Assembly: GCA_964481395.1 (NCBI GenBank)
Contig: CAYZYG010000013.1
Location: 1-64,000, forward strand
DNA length: 64,000 bases
Direction of reading: 5' to 3'
Origin: JBFMFH01 sp964481395
Lineage (GTDB): Bacteria; Acidobacteriota; Vicinamibacteria; Vicinamibacterales; JAKQTR01
Part shown: positions 44,694 to 52,836 of the stretch, one piece after another
Layout: each line of letters begins with the position of its first letter
Position numbering within the stretch: the stretch's first letter is position 1
Notes under the pieces: model-generated
The model's input: the letters and a program-made list of their open reading frames with translations, nothing else
What the model was told of the DNA's origin: nothing
Database searches by the model: none
Program-made: the position numbers and the translations under genes

Positions 44694-44735
44694 GATGACT
44701 CATAACTCACAACTGACAACTGATGACTGAGAACT
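44694..44735. repeat. heptamer array, AACTGAC-type (arm 2)
   Basis: Six units ending in ACT: GATGACT, CATAACT, CACAACT, GACAACT, GATGACT, GAGAACT. With the array at 44611 it forms a long inverted pair between pcnB and the thioesterase. Confidence 0.9.
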
Positions 44736-44745
44736 GACTCACCCC

Positions 44746-45165
44746 ATGTTCACCACACCCATCACCGTCCGGTTCCACGAGGCCGATTTCCGCGGCATCC
44801 TGTTCTTCGGGCGGATCCTGCAGCTCGCACACACGGCGTACGAGGAATTCGTCGTGGCCGAACTCGGCCTGACCTGGGACGAGTGGTTCGCCACGCCAGA
44901 GTGGCTCGTGCCCATCAAGCACGCCGAGGCCACGTTCCACAGGCCGCTGCGCCCGGGACGATCGTTCCAGGCCGAGATCGAGGTCGCCCGCCTGTCGGAA
45001 AGTTCCTTCGAGGTCGTCACCCGGTTCGTCGGGCTTGGCGGGTCCACTCAGGAGTTGTGCGCGGAGACACGCACCGTCCACGTCTTCGTCGACGGCTCAT
45101 TCAGGAAGATCGCGATGCCGGCAGCCATCCGGGCGAGGCTCGAGCGGCACCTCGTCGGTGGGTAG
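44746..45165 (+). CDS. hotdog acyl-CoA thioesterase, candidate DHNA-CoA hydrolase
   Basis: 139 residues. 4HBT-type hotdog: ITVRFHEADFRGILFFGRILQL with the catalytic Asp in the EADFRG motif, LAHTAYEEFVVAELG, and a strand pairing FHRPLRPGRSFQAEIEVARL. These enzymes hydrolyse aryl-CoA thioesters. Because it sits beside the menaquinone operon, the likely substrate is 1,4-dihydroxy-2-naphthoyl-CoA, the step after MenB; that is inference by context and it converges on, rather than joins, the men operon. No ribosome-binding site is obvious in the heptamer-rich leader, though a CACCCC stretch precedes the ATG. Confidence 0.78.
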   Translation: MFTTPITVRFHEADFRGILFFGRILQLAHTAYEEFVVAELGLTWDEWFATPEWLVPIKHAEATFHRPLRPGRSFQAEIEVARLSESSFEVVTRFVGLGGSTQELCAETRTVHVFVDGSFRKIAMPAAIRARLERHLVGG

Positions 45166-45174
45166 ACAGACGAC

Positions 45175-45195
45175 GGGATCCGGGACCCGGGACCC
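45175..45195. repeat. heptamer array, GGGACCC
   Basis: Units GGGATCC, GGGACCC, GGGACCC, immediately after the thioesterase stop and before the end of menE. Confidence 0.8.
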
Positions 45196-45292
45196 GGTTC
45201 TGCACTGCACGAAGGGCCTCGGTTGGCAACGCCAGGGGCAATCCAAGCCTGTCCCGTCCATACGCGCGGAGGCCCTGCGATCCGAGCGCGGG

Positions 45293-46501
45293 TTACCGCA
45301 GCAGTTCGGCGAGCCGTGCGCGCTGGACCTTTCCGAGAGCGGTCCGGGGAATCGACGCCACCACCCGAATCTCCGCAGGCCGCTGCACACCGCGCAACAC
45401 TCCGCCAAGCGCCTCGTCGAGACGATCGGTCCGAATGGCTGCCGCCGGAACGCCTGGCGCAGGCGCGACGGCGAGTACCAGCGCCGCTCCCGACCGCGGG
45501 TGGGGAACCGCCGCGACCGCGATGTCGGCGACCCGCGTCTTCCATTCGCCATTGTCGGCAATCCACCTGCCGACAGCCGCCTCGACCGCGACGAGATCCA
45601 CCAACTCGCCAAGCACTTTGACGGAGTCCACGGCGCGGCCGAGCACCTCGATCCCCCCGCCAAAGACCCGGCCGAGGTCTTCCGTCACGAACCACCCATC
45701 CTGTTTCGGGTCATCGAAACGGACCGCCCCGGCAGACGTATCCAGCGTGACGTAACCGGTCAGCAGCGATGCGGCCCGGACGTGAATCCGGCCGCCGGCA
45801 CCGGCGCGCACGTTCGCGTGTGACAGCACCGGTAGAACGGCCGGATACGCCCGTGACATCGAGTGCGGGTCGGCCGTAGCCACCTGGCTGCAGGTCTCGG
45901 TCATTCCGTAGCTCGGCAGGCACGGCCAGCCGAGATCGAGGGCGGCCGCGTACAGGCCTGGGTCGAGCCGGGCGCCGCCGACGACGATCGCCCGCATCGA
46001 CGGCGGGGCGCTGAGGCCCTCCTTCAGCAGATCGTGTACCTGTGACGGCACGAGCGCGCTGAGCGTCGCGCGCTCGGCGAGCACCCTGGCGTGGAAGTGT
46101 CTGGCGTCCCACTTACCGTCGATCGTCTGAACGACGCGGCTCCCTGAAAGCCAGGCCCGCGCGAGGATCCCGAGACCGCCCACGTGGAACATCGGCAGGG
46201 CGTGCGCCCAGACATCGCGGCGCGTCACGTCGAGATGCGCATTGACGGCGGACGCCGACGCGAGAAAGGCTTCCGCCGAGAGCGCCACCAGCCTGACGAC
46301 ATCACCGTCGACGGCCGTACTTCCCGACGTCGCGACCAGCAGGTGCCCGCGAGGCAGCGGAATCGCCGCGAGCCGCCCGGGCAGCGATCGGGACACGGCC
46401 CCGAGGTCGGGCCGCGCCACGACGCATGTACCGAGCCCGCTCCAATCGGGAACCGGTCTGCCGGATGAGAAGTAGAAACCGAGGTCGAGGGGGACGATCA
46501 T
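45293..46501 (-). CDS. menE: o-succinylbenzoate-CoA ligase
   Basis: 402 residues from ATG 46501, sharing ATGA with the end of menA. ANL-superfamily features: P-loop LLVATSGSTAVDGD, MFHVGGLGILARAWLSG, AIVVGGARLDPGLY, SYGMTETCSQVA (A5-type), FVTEDLGRVFGGGIEVLGR (A7/A8) and the C-terminal Lys in RTALGKVQRARLAE. It activates o-succinylbenzoate with ATP and CoA to the CoA ester for MenB. Shorter than most members (about 450-490), because the N-terminal region is compact. Last gene of the leftward menF-D-H-B-A-E operon. Confidence 0.88.
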   Translation of the reverse strand: MIVPLDLGFYFSSGRPVPDWSGLGTCVVARPDLGAVSRSLPGRLAAIPLPRGHLLVATSGSTAVDGDVVRLVALSAEAFLASASAVNAHLDVTRRDVWAHALPMFHVGGLGILARAWLSGSRVVQTIDGKWDARHFHARVLAERATLSALVPSQVHDLLKEGLSAPPSMRAIVVGGARLDPGLYAAALDLGWPCLPSYGMTETCSQVATADPHSMSRAYPAVLPVLSHANVRAGAGGRIHVRAASLLTGYVTLDTSAGAVRFDDPKQDGWFVTEDLGRVFGGGIEVLGRAVDSVKVLGELVDLVAVEAAVGRWIADNGEWKTRVADIAVAAVPHPRSGAALVLAVAPAPGVPAAAIRTDRLDEALGGVLRGVQRPAEIRVVASIPRTALGKVQRARLAELLR

Positions 46502-47403
46502 GGCCCGTCCTGCGCCGTCAGTCCCACGGCGAGAAGAACGGCGAACACGAGCTGCAGCAGGGCGCTCAGGGCCAGATGCTGGTTGAAACGAACGCTCGGT
46601 TCCTCTCGCCACACGCGACGGATCAGCGCGAGTCCCATCGGGAGCGCGACGAGCGGCAGCGCCGCCGCCAGTGATCGGCCGGCGGCGATCCATACCGCTC
46701 CACAGACGAACGGCACGATGACGAGGGCGGTGATTTCGAGCCGCGCGAAGCGCGGGCCGAACCGCGCGGCCAGGGTGCGCTTGCCGGCCCGCGCATCCCC
46801 GGCGGCGTCGCGCAGGTTGTTGACCGCCAGCAACGTCGCGCTCTGCAGGCCGACCTGCACGGCGGCCAGTTCCGCCCACGGTGCGAAGCCCTGCCCGGAC
46901 ACGACATACGCGGTTCCCTTGACGGCGGCGAGCCCGAAGAACAGCAGCACGAACACTTCGCCCAGTCCCACGTAGGCCAGGGGCATGGGCCCGGTCGTGT
47001 AGGCGTACCCGGCGACGATCGAGAGGAGGCCGATGATCAGGATCGGCGTTCCCCCGTAGTACAAGAGCGGGATGCCGAGGATCGCGGCGACCCCGAACGC
47101 CGCGGCTGCGCCGAGCTTGACCTGGCGGGAGGTGAGCAGCCCGGTCTGGGTCACGCGCACAGGCCCCAGGCGATCGATCGTGTCGGCCCCGCGCTCGAAG
47201 TCAGCCGCGTCGTTGACGAGGTTCGTCCCGATCTGGATGCAGGTCGCCGACGCGAGCGCGACCAGCGCGAGCGGCCACGCAACGGGCTCACCGCCGACGC
47301 CGCGGGCCAGTGCCGTGCCCACCAGCACCGGCGCCACGCTGGCCGTCAGCGTCTTGGGCCTGGCCGCGAGCAGCCACGGGCGGATACCGGTCGCGTCGCT
47401 CAC
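46498..47403 (-). CDS. menA: 1,4-dihydroxy-2-naphthoate polyprenyltransferase
   Basis: 301 residues from GTG 47403; overlaps menB and menE by 4 bp on each side. UbiA family with about eight TM helices and the two Asp-rich motifs: NLVNDAADFERGAD (first) and NNLRDAAGDARAGKRT (second), which bind the isoprenyl diphosphate through magnesium. It attaches the polyprenyl tail to DHNA in the membrane, making demethylmenaquinone. The N-terminus LLAARPKTLTASVAPVLVG is typical of MenA rather than UbiA. Confident. Confidence 0.93.
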   Translation of the reverse strand: MSDATGIRPWLLAARPKTLTASVAPVLVGTALARGVGGEPVAWPLALVALASATCIQIGTNLVNDAADFERGADTIDRLGPVRVTQTGLLTSRQVKLGAAAAFGVAAILGIPLLYYGGTPILIIGLLSIVAGYAYTTGPMPLAYVGLGEVFVLLFFGLAAVKGTAYVVSGQGFAPWAELAAVQVGLQSATLLAVNNLRDAAGDARAGKRTLAARFGPRFARLEITALVIVPFVCGAVWIAAGRSLAAALPLVALPMGLALIRRVWREEPSVRFNQHLALSALLQLVFAVLLAVGLTAQDGP

Positions 47404-48230
47404 GGCAGGCGCGGGAACTTCGCGAAGTTCGGCTTCCGCTTCTCAAGGTAGGCTTTCTTACCTTCCTGCGCCTCCTCGCTCATGTAATACAGGAGCGTCG
47501 CGTTGCCCGCGAGATCGAGCAGGCCCATCTGGCCGTCGCAGTCCGCATTGAGGGCCGCTTTCAGGCAGCGCAGGGCCAGCGGCGAGTGCGCCAGCATCTC
47601 ACGCGCCCACTGCAGCGTGACGGCTTCGAGCTCCGCCAGCGGTACGACGGCGTTCACCATGCCCATGTCGAGCGCCTGCTGCGCCGTGTATTGGCGGCAC
47701 AGGAACCAGATCTCGCGCGCCTTCTTCTGTCCGACGCTGCGCGCGAGATAGCTCGATCCGAGCCCGCCGTCGAACGATCCGACCTTCGGACCGGTCTGCC
47801 CGAAGATGGCATTGTCCGCGGCAATCGTCAGATCGCAGACGACCTGCAGCACGTTGCCGCCGCCAATCGCGTACCCCGCCACCATCGCGATGACCGGCTT
47901 CGGCAGCCCGCGAATGAGCTTCTGCAAGTCCAGCACGTTCAGCCGCGGCACGCCGCCGTCGTCCACGTACCCCTGATCGCCCCTGACCCGCTGGTCGCCG
48001 CCCGAGCAGAAGGCCTTCTCCCCCGACCCCGTCAGGATGACCACGCCCACCGACGGGTCCTCCCGGCAGAACTGGAACGCCTCGATGAGCTCCCGAACCG
48101 TCTGGGGCGTGAAGGCGTTGCGGCGGTGCGGGCGGTTGATCGTGATTTTGGCAATCCCGTCGTCGGTCTTCTCGAGAAGGATTTCCCTGAACGTCTGCAC
48201 GGTCTTCCAAGCGGTACTGTTGCCGTTCAT
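47400..48230 (-). CDS. menB: 1,4-dihydroxy-2-naphthoyl-CoA synthase
   Basis: 276 residues from ATG 48230 with AGGAG 6 bp upstream; 4-bp overlaps with menH and menA. Crotonase family: ITINRPHRRNAFTPQTV, SGEKAFCSGGDQRVRGD, YAIGGGNVLQVVCDLTIA and the MenB-specific FGQTGPKVGSFDGGLGS that shapes the active site. The SGGDQ and GSFDGG residues are the key catalytic/oxyanion features. It cyclises o-succinylbenzoyl-CoA to DHNA-CoA. The C-terminus LEKRKPNFAKFPRLP is the usual MenB tail. Confidence 0.96.
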   Translation of the reverse strand: MNGNSTAWKTVQTFREILLEKTDDGIAKITINRPHRRNAFTPQTVRELIEAFQFCREDPSVGVVILTGSGEKAFCSGGDQRVRGDQGYVDDGGVPRLNVLDLQKLIRGLPKPVIAMVAGYAIGGGNVLQVVCDLTIAADNAIFGQTGPKVGSFDGGLGSSYLARSVGQKKAREIWFLCRQYTAQQALDMGMVNAVVPLAELEAVTLQWAREMLAHSPLALRCLKAALNADCDGQMGLLDLAGNATLLYYMSEEAQEGKKAYLEKRKPNFAKFPRLP

Positions 48231-49000
48231 GCACGACTCCTGCTGAGAAGGCGCTCGGCCCACGTCGCGAACACCTCGATGAACGTTTCCGGTTCGTCCC
48301 ACGGCACCCGATGCCCGGCGCCCGGGACAATCGCGACACTCGGGTTGCCGGCCTCCCCACCCAGCCGCCGGGCGATCTCCGCGTACTTACCGTCGCGCGC
48401 GCCTGCGGCGAACAGCAGCGGTCCCGGCCAGTCCCGGATGCGGCCGCGCCAATCCGGCTGGCCGGCGAGCGAGAACAGCCGCATCGCCTTCGCCAGAATC
48501 GCGCGTTCGGCGGGCAGGCCCGACCGCTGCGGCAGCGGCTCGCTCGAGGCCAGCGCCGGCTGCCGGTCCCACGCGTCGGTGATCGCCTGCGGCTCCCAGT
48601 CGAGCAGCCGCTGCGCCCACGCCTCGTCTGCCACGCGGCGCGCCGCCCGCCCGTCATCGTCGTCCGCCGCCAGACCAGGGTTGCACGACACCAAGCACGT
48701 GCCACGCACGAGCGCCGCAGCCCTCGGCGCCGACAGCATCAGCCTGGCGCCGAACGAGTACGCCAGGACGATCGTCGGCAGCACGGGCTCCGCAGCCGCT
48801 GCCTGGGCAACCGAGACCTTCAGCGCGAGTCCGAGAGACGCCCAGTCGCGGACCTCGCGCCGTCCGACCAGGGCCCAGAGATTCAGCGGTGACCACCAGA
48901 TGCCGGGCATCCGCATCCTGAGCGGGATCCAGTCGTCCGGGTCGCCGAGGAACCCGTGCAGGGCGACGATGCGGTAGCGCTCGGCCTTCGACGCGTCCAT
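48227..49000 (-). CDS. menH: alpha/beta hydrolase, 2-succinyl-6-hydroxy-cyclohexadiene-carboxylate synthase
   Basis: 257 residues. Alpha/beta-hydrolase fold with HGFLGDPDDW (oxyanion region), the nucleophile elbow AYSFGARLML, an Asp in AAGARDGKYAE and the catalytic His in VPGAGHRVPWDEP. MenH removes pyruvate from the MenD product to give SHCHC. The functional call rests on its place between menD and menB, because sequence alone gives only the fold. ATGA overlap with menB and 11 bp to the menD stop. Confidence 0.82.
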   Translation of the reverse strand: MDASKAERYRIVALHGFLGDPDDWIPLRMRMPGIWWSPLNLWALVGRREVRDWASLGLALKVSVAQAAAAEPVLPTIVLAYSFGARLMLSAPRAAALVRGTCLVSCNPGLAADDDDGRAARRVADEAWAQRLLDWEPQAITDAWDRQPALASSEPLPQRSGLPAERAILAKAMRLFSLAGQPDWRGRIRDWPGPLLFAAGARDGKYAEIARRLGGEAGNPSVAIVPGAGHRVPWDEPETFIEVFATWAERLLSRSRA

Positions 49001-49011
49001 GTCCGGGATCG

Positions 49012-50619
49012 CTACGATCCTAACGCACGCCAGGCAGCCCAGAACGCCGTCGTCTGCCCTTCATCCGGCCTCAACTCGATGATCCCGACCCGGTCGCCGG
49101 CCTCGAACGCGAGATCGGTCGTCCACGGCAGCGACCACAGCGCGGCCCAGCCTTCGAAGCTCGTCCGGTGCAGGTTCTGGAAGGTCGGGTTGGCGAACAG
49201 CCGGCCGAAAATCCGCCCGCCTCCATTGTTGACGACGACGATCCGCGCGGCGATTCCGGTCAGGTGACGCAGCGCCCACGGAGCCGACAGGTCGTACAGC
49301 GCCGTCAGGTCGCCGACGATCGCCCAGTTCTCCCGGTCCGGGTCTGCCGCCCCGAGGAATGTGGAAAGCTGGCCATCGATGCCATTCGCCCCGCGGTTCT
49401 CGCGAATGCCGAATCCGCGGTTCTCGAACGCCGCAAACTGGTTCCACTCGCGGATGGGCAGGCTGTTGCCCAGATAGACCGACGCCCCCCTGGGGATCGC
49501 GCGCGACAGGCGGGCGAAGAGCGCGGGCTCGCTCGCCGGGTACCGCGCGAGCAACGCGCGCATGGCTCCGGCACGCTCCAGGTCTTCGGCGACGATGCCG
49601 GCGCGGTCTTCGTCGGTCCAGGCCGGCCGAGGGCTCTCCGGAAGCGGCAGCGGCACCCCTCGTCTCGCTTGAATCAGATCTCCCCGGGTGAGGCCTGGCC
49701 AGGGACGCCTCGAGACGGACACCACGGGGAGAGCCGACCGATCCTCGAGATCGCGCCACAGACGGAACGACGGCACATCGCCAACGCGGAGGACCGAATC
49801 CACCAGGCCCTGTCGTACGAGCGCCAGGGCCGAGGCCTCACGTCCCTCGAGCGCCATCCTGTCCAGCGAACCCCACAGGTGCGAGCTGGCCTCAGCCAGC
49901 ACCGGCGCACCCAGCGCGCGGCAGAAGGCGCCAGCGCCGTTCTGATCGATGGGATCCTGCAGCGCGCCCAGGATGACGAGCGGTCGCCGGTGGGCCTCCA
50001 GGAACGCCCGCACGCGCTCCCGGCCGGCGGTGCTCCTGTCGTCCGGCGTTTCCGGGCGTCGCACCGGGCTGTCCCGGAGCGGGAACGGGGCTCCCCGCCA
50101 GTTGTCGAGCAGAGGCTCTTCGAAACACACGTTCAGGTGGGCCGGACCGTCGAGTCCGTCCAGCGACCAGCCGGTGCCAGCTCGGACGAGGTCGAAGGCC
50201 ATCGTGACGTGGGGGCCGTACAGTCCCCGCTGGTCGATCGCCTGCGGAGCGCCGGTGCCTCGGTACCGGACGGGGCGGTCGGCGGTCACGGCCACGAGCG
50301 GCTGGCCTTCGTAGTACGCCTCGATCACCGCGGGCAGGAGCCCAGCGGCGGCCGTTCCGGATGTGGTGACCACCGCGACGGGACGCCGGTCGCGGGTGGC
50401 GCGGCCCAGCGCGAAGTAGGCGGCGCTGCGTTCGTCGAAGAAGTGCAGGACGTCCGCGAACTCCTGGCCGAGGTGATCGAGCGTCTCCACGAGCGGCGCG
50501 TTGCGCCCGCCCGGGCAGACGACGAACGTCCTGACGCCGGCCTGCCAGAGGCGTTCGATGACCTCTCTGGCGAGGGCCTCGTTCGGGCCGGGCGCCAGTC
50601 GATCACCGGGGTCTGTCAC
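49012..50619 (-). CDS. menD: SEPHCHC synthase (2-succinyl-5-enolpyruvyl-6-hydroxy-3-cyclohexene-1-carboxylate synthase)
   Basis: 535 residues from GTG 50619, which overlaps the menF stop (GTGA); an ATG 51 bp upstream inside menF is less plausible. ThDP enzyme: N-terminal Pyr domain with VVCPGGRNAPLVETL, VTTSGTAAAGLLPAVIEA (active Glu nearby) and TADRPVRYRGTGAPQAIDQ; C-terminal PP domain with VGDLTALYDLSAPW, ARIVVVNNGGGRIF (GDG-N motif variant GDL...NN) and RGFGIRENRGANGIDG. It combines isochorismate, 2-oxoglutarate and ThDP. Family assignment is clear. Confidence 0.93.
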   Translation of the reverse strand: MTDPGDRLAPGPNEALAREVIERLWQAGVRTFVVCPGGRNAPLVETLDHLGQEFADVLHFFDERSAAYFALGRATRDRRPVAVVTTSGTAAAGLLPAVIEAYYEGQPLVAVTADRPVRYRGTGAPQAIDQRGLYGPHVTMAFDLVRAGTGWSLDGLDGPAHLNVCFEEPLLDNWRGAPFPLRDSPVRRPETPDDRSTAGRERVRAFLEAHRRPLVILGALQDPIDQNGAGAFCRALGAPVLAEASSHLWGSLDRMALEGREASALALVRQGLVDSVLRVGDVPSFRLWRDLEDRSALPVVSVSRRPWPGLTRGDLIQARRGVPLPLPESPRPAWTDEDRAGIVAEDLERAGAMRALLARYPASEPALFARLSRAIPRGASVYLGNSLPIREWNQFAAFENRGFGIRENRGANGIDGQLSTFLGAADPDRENWAIVGDLTALYDLSAPWALRHLTGIAARIVVVNNGGGRIFGRLFANPTFQNLHRTSFEGWAALWSLPWTTDLAFEAGDRVGIIELRPDEGQTTAFWAAWRALGS

Positions 50620-51680
50620 AGGCCCCACAGCGCCCTCACCGTCTGGATCTTGTCGAGCACTTCCTGCCACTCCTCTTCGTACCGGCTCTGCGCCACCACG
50701 CCGCAGCCAGCCCAGATGCTCAGCGCACCGCCGTGGTACTGCACGCTGCGAATCGCGACGAGACAGCGGCTCGGATCGCCGGGCACGCTGATGCCGAACG
50801 GGGCGCCGAACCGGTACCGTTCGCCAGCGGGATCGATACTGGCGAGCCAGGCACGCCCCGCATCACTGCGAGGATACACGCCCAGCGCGGGGGTCGGGTG
50901 CAGCGCCCGGGCCACGGATTCGAAGTCGAGATCGGCGTTCGCGTCGAGGCTGATTTCCGTCACCAGATGTTCCAGCGCACCGAACGGGCGCACGACCGTC
51001 CCCGACACCGAGGAGTCGCCCCAGGCCGCCAGCCGGTTGAGCAGATCGTAGACCACGAACTCGTGCTCATCGCGGTCCTTGGCGCTCGACTGGAGAGCGT
51101 GCGGTCCGATGGCGGACCAGCGCGTGCCGGCCACGGCCATTGTGGTCAGGCGGCGGGGGCCGTGAATGTCGAAGAGGACTTCCGGTGTGGCTCCGATCAT
51201 GAACTCGGCCAGCGTTCCGGTCGCAGGGTCGCGTCGGCAGAGACCGTAGGCCATCAGGGTGGCCGGAAGGAGGGGCACGCGCCGGAGGAGGTGGCTCAGG
51301 AGCGGCTCGGCCTCGGCCGGGTCGATGGGCACGTGGATGCGGGAGGCCGGCACGCCTTTCAGCAGAATGCCTTGGTGGATCAGATCCCGCAACCCGGTGA
51401 AGGCCCGGCGGAACCGGTCTTCCTCGGGCGGTCCCCACGGGAGGGCCGGTGACGCGGACCCCGGGGGCGCAACCAGCCGGGTCCAGTCCCGACGCCCGAG
51501 GTGGTGCGGCCTGGCGTCGTTCCCGACCAGCCAGGCATCGCCTGGCAAGGCGGCGAACATGGGAGCGTAGAGTCCCGGGCGGCCTGGTGTCGGGAACTCC
51601 GCAGGCTCCAGCGGGCCTTCCAGCCGGATGTACGCGTCGGGACCGGTCTGTACGAATGCGAAGGACGGCGTGGTTGGCAC
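50616..51680 (-). CDS. menF: isochorismate synthase
   Basis: 354 residues from GTG 51680. Chorismate-binding fold: ATLMAYGLCRRDPATGTLAEFMIGATPEVLF, AVAGTRWSAIG, RDEHEFVVYDLLNRL and a terminal AGCGVVAQSRYEEEWQEVLDKI, which carries the metal-binding Glu cluster. It isomerises chorismate to isochorismate, the first dedicated step. Smaller than E. coli MenF (about 430), owing to a short N-terminal half. First gene of the operon, divergent from argF. Because salicylate and anthranilate synthases share this fold, context with menD settles the call. Confidence 0.88.
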   Translation of the reverse strand: MPTTPSFAFVQTGPDAYIRLEGPLEPAEFPTPGRPGLYAPMFAALPGDAWLVGNDARPHHLGRRDWTRLVAPPGSASPALPWGPPEEDRFRRAFTGLRDLIHQGILLKGVPASRIHVPIDPAEAEPLLSHLLRRVPLLPATLMAYGLCRRDPATGTLAEFMIGATPEVLFDIHGPRRLTTMAVAGTRWSAIGPHALQSSAKDRDEHEFVVYDLLNRLAAWGDSSVSGTVVRPFGALEHLVTEISLDANADLDFESVARALHPTPALGVYPRSDAGRAWLASIDPAGERYRFGAPFGISVPGDPSRCLVAIRSVQYHGGALSIWAGCGVVAQSRYEEEWQEVLDKIQTVRALWGL

Positions 51681-51701
51681 GGCGTAATCAGGACATTGTA
51701 C

Positions 51702-51743
51702 GGGATCCGGACCCGAACCCCGGGGGCCGGGAGCCGAGTTCGG
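51702..51743. repeat. heptamer array, degenerate GGACCCG
   Basis: Six diverged 7-nt units (GGGATCC, GGACCCG, AACCCCG, GGGGCCG, GGAGCCG, AGTTCGG) in the menF-argF divergent gap. Confidence 0.55.
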
Positions 51744-51748
51744 GCGCG

Positions 51749-51776
51749 TGGACGTTCGGTGGCGCTGGGGTAGAAT
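51749..51776 (+). promoter_or_regulatory. candidate sigma-70 promoter for argF
   Basis: TGGACG (-35, four of six matches) and TAGAAT (-10, five of six) separated by 16 bp, about 135 bp upstream of argF. By eye only. Confidence 0.35.
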
Positions 51777-51911
51777 AGGGAGGCCGGATCTGATCCCGGC
51801 ATCTCGCCTCGCTCGCCCCCTCCGTTCCTGAGAGACGAGACGGCTTGTCGGCCCGACATGCTGGCTACCAGGTGAACGGATGTTTCATCCTATCCCCGTA
51901 TGGAGACCGCC

Positions 51912-52829
51912 ATGCGCGTCAAGGACTTTCTGACGATCCGCGACTTCACGACCGACGAGTTGCAGCACTTCCTGGACCTGGCCCGGGACATCAAGGCGAA
52001 GCCGGCCGACTTCGCCGCTTCGCTGAAGGGCAGGACGCTGGCCCTCATCTTCGAAAAGCCGTCCCTGCGCACCCGGGTGACGTTCGACGTGGGAATCCAA
52101 CAGCTGGGCGGATTCTCGATTTATCTGTCACCGGCGGAGATCAACCTGGGCAAGCGCGAGTCGCTCTACGACGTGGCGAAGAACCTGGAGCGGATGGTGC
52201 AGGGCATCATGATCCGCACCTTCGGCCACGACATCGTCGAGAAGATGGCCGAGTACGCCCGCATCCCCATCATCAACGGCCTGACGGACTTCAGCCATCC
52301 GTGCCAGGCGATGGCCGACTACCTCACCATCCTCGAGCACAAGGGTACGCTCGCCGGTCTCAAGGTGGCGTACGTCGGAGACGGCAACAACGTGGCGAAT
52401 TCGCTGATGTTCGCCGCAGCGCGCTTCGGGGTGCACATCGCCATCGGTACGCCGAAGGGCTACGAGCCGAAGGCCGAGGTGATTGCCTGGACGAAGGAAC
52501 ACGGCGAGGCCACGGGGTCGACCTGCCTGATCACCAACGACGCAGCCGAGGCGGTGGGTGGCGCGGACGTGGTCTACACGGACGTGTGGGCCAGCATGGG
52601 GCAGGAGGCCGAAGCGCACGCACGCAAGGCGGTGTTCCGACCGTACCAGGTGAACAGCTCACTGTTCAGGCTGGCGAAGGCGGACGCCCTGTTCATGCAC
52701 TGCCTGCCCGCGCACCGCGGCGACGAGGTGACGGACGACGTGATCGATTCGCCGAACTCGGTGGTGTTCCCGCAAGCCGAGAACCGGCTGCACGCGCAGA
52801 AGGCCATCATGCTCGAACTCATGCAGTAG
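51912..52829 (+). CDS. argF: ornithine carbamoyltransferase
   Basis: 305 residues from ATG 51912, chosen because GGAGA lies 6-7 bp upstream; an in-frame ATG 12 bp earlier contains that site. Carbamoyl-phosphate-binding loop IFEKPSLRTRVTF (51-55, SLRTR variant of STRTR), the HPCQ tetrapeptide (DFSHPCQAMADYL), VYTDVWASMGQE and HCLPAHRGDEV for the ornithine side (the HCLP signature). It makes citrulline from ornithine and carbamoyl phosphate, or the reverse. Eight bp before arcC, so the two are cotranscribed. With arcC and rocD nearby a catabolic direction is plausible; no arginine deiminase lies in the window. Confidence 0.93.
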   Translation: MRVKDFLTIRDFTTDELQHFLDLARDIKAKPADFAASLKGRTLALIFEKPSLRTRVTFDVGIQQLGGFSIYLSPAEINLGKRESLYDVAKNLERMVQGIMIRTFGHDIVEKMAEYARIPIINGLTDFSHPCQAMADYLTILEHKGTLAGLKVAYVGDGNNVANSLMFAAARFGVHIAIGTPKGYEPKAEVIAWTKEHGEATGSTCLITNDAAEAVGGADVVYTDVWASMGQEAEAHARKAVFRPYQVNSSLFRLAKADALFMHCLPAHRGDEVTDDVIDSPNSVVFPQAENRLHAQKAIMLELMQ

Positions 52830-52836
52830 GTGGCAC

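Noticed and set aside
50620..50670. Longer menD starting at an upstream ATG inside menF
   Set aside because: The GTG overlapping the menF stop (GTGA) matches the 4-bp overlap style of the operon and places the Pyr domain at the N-terminus.
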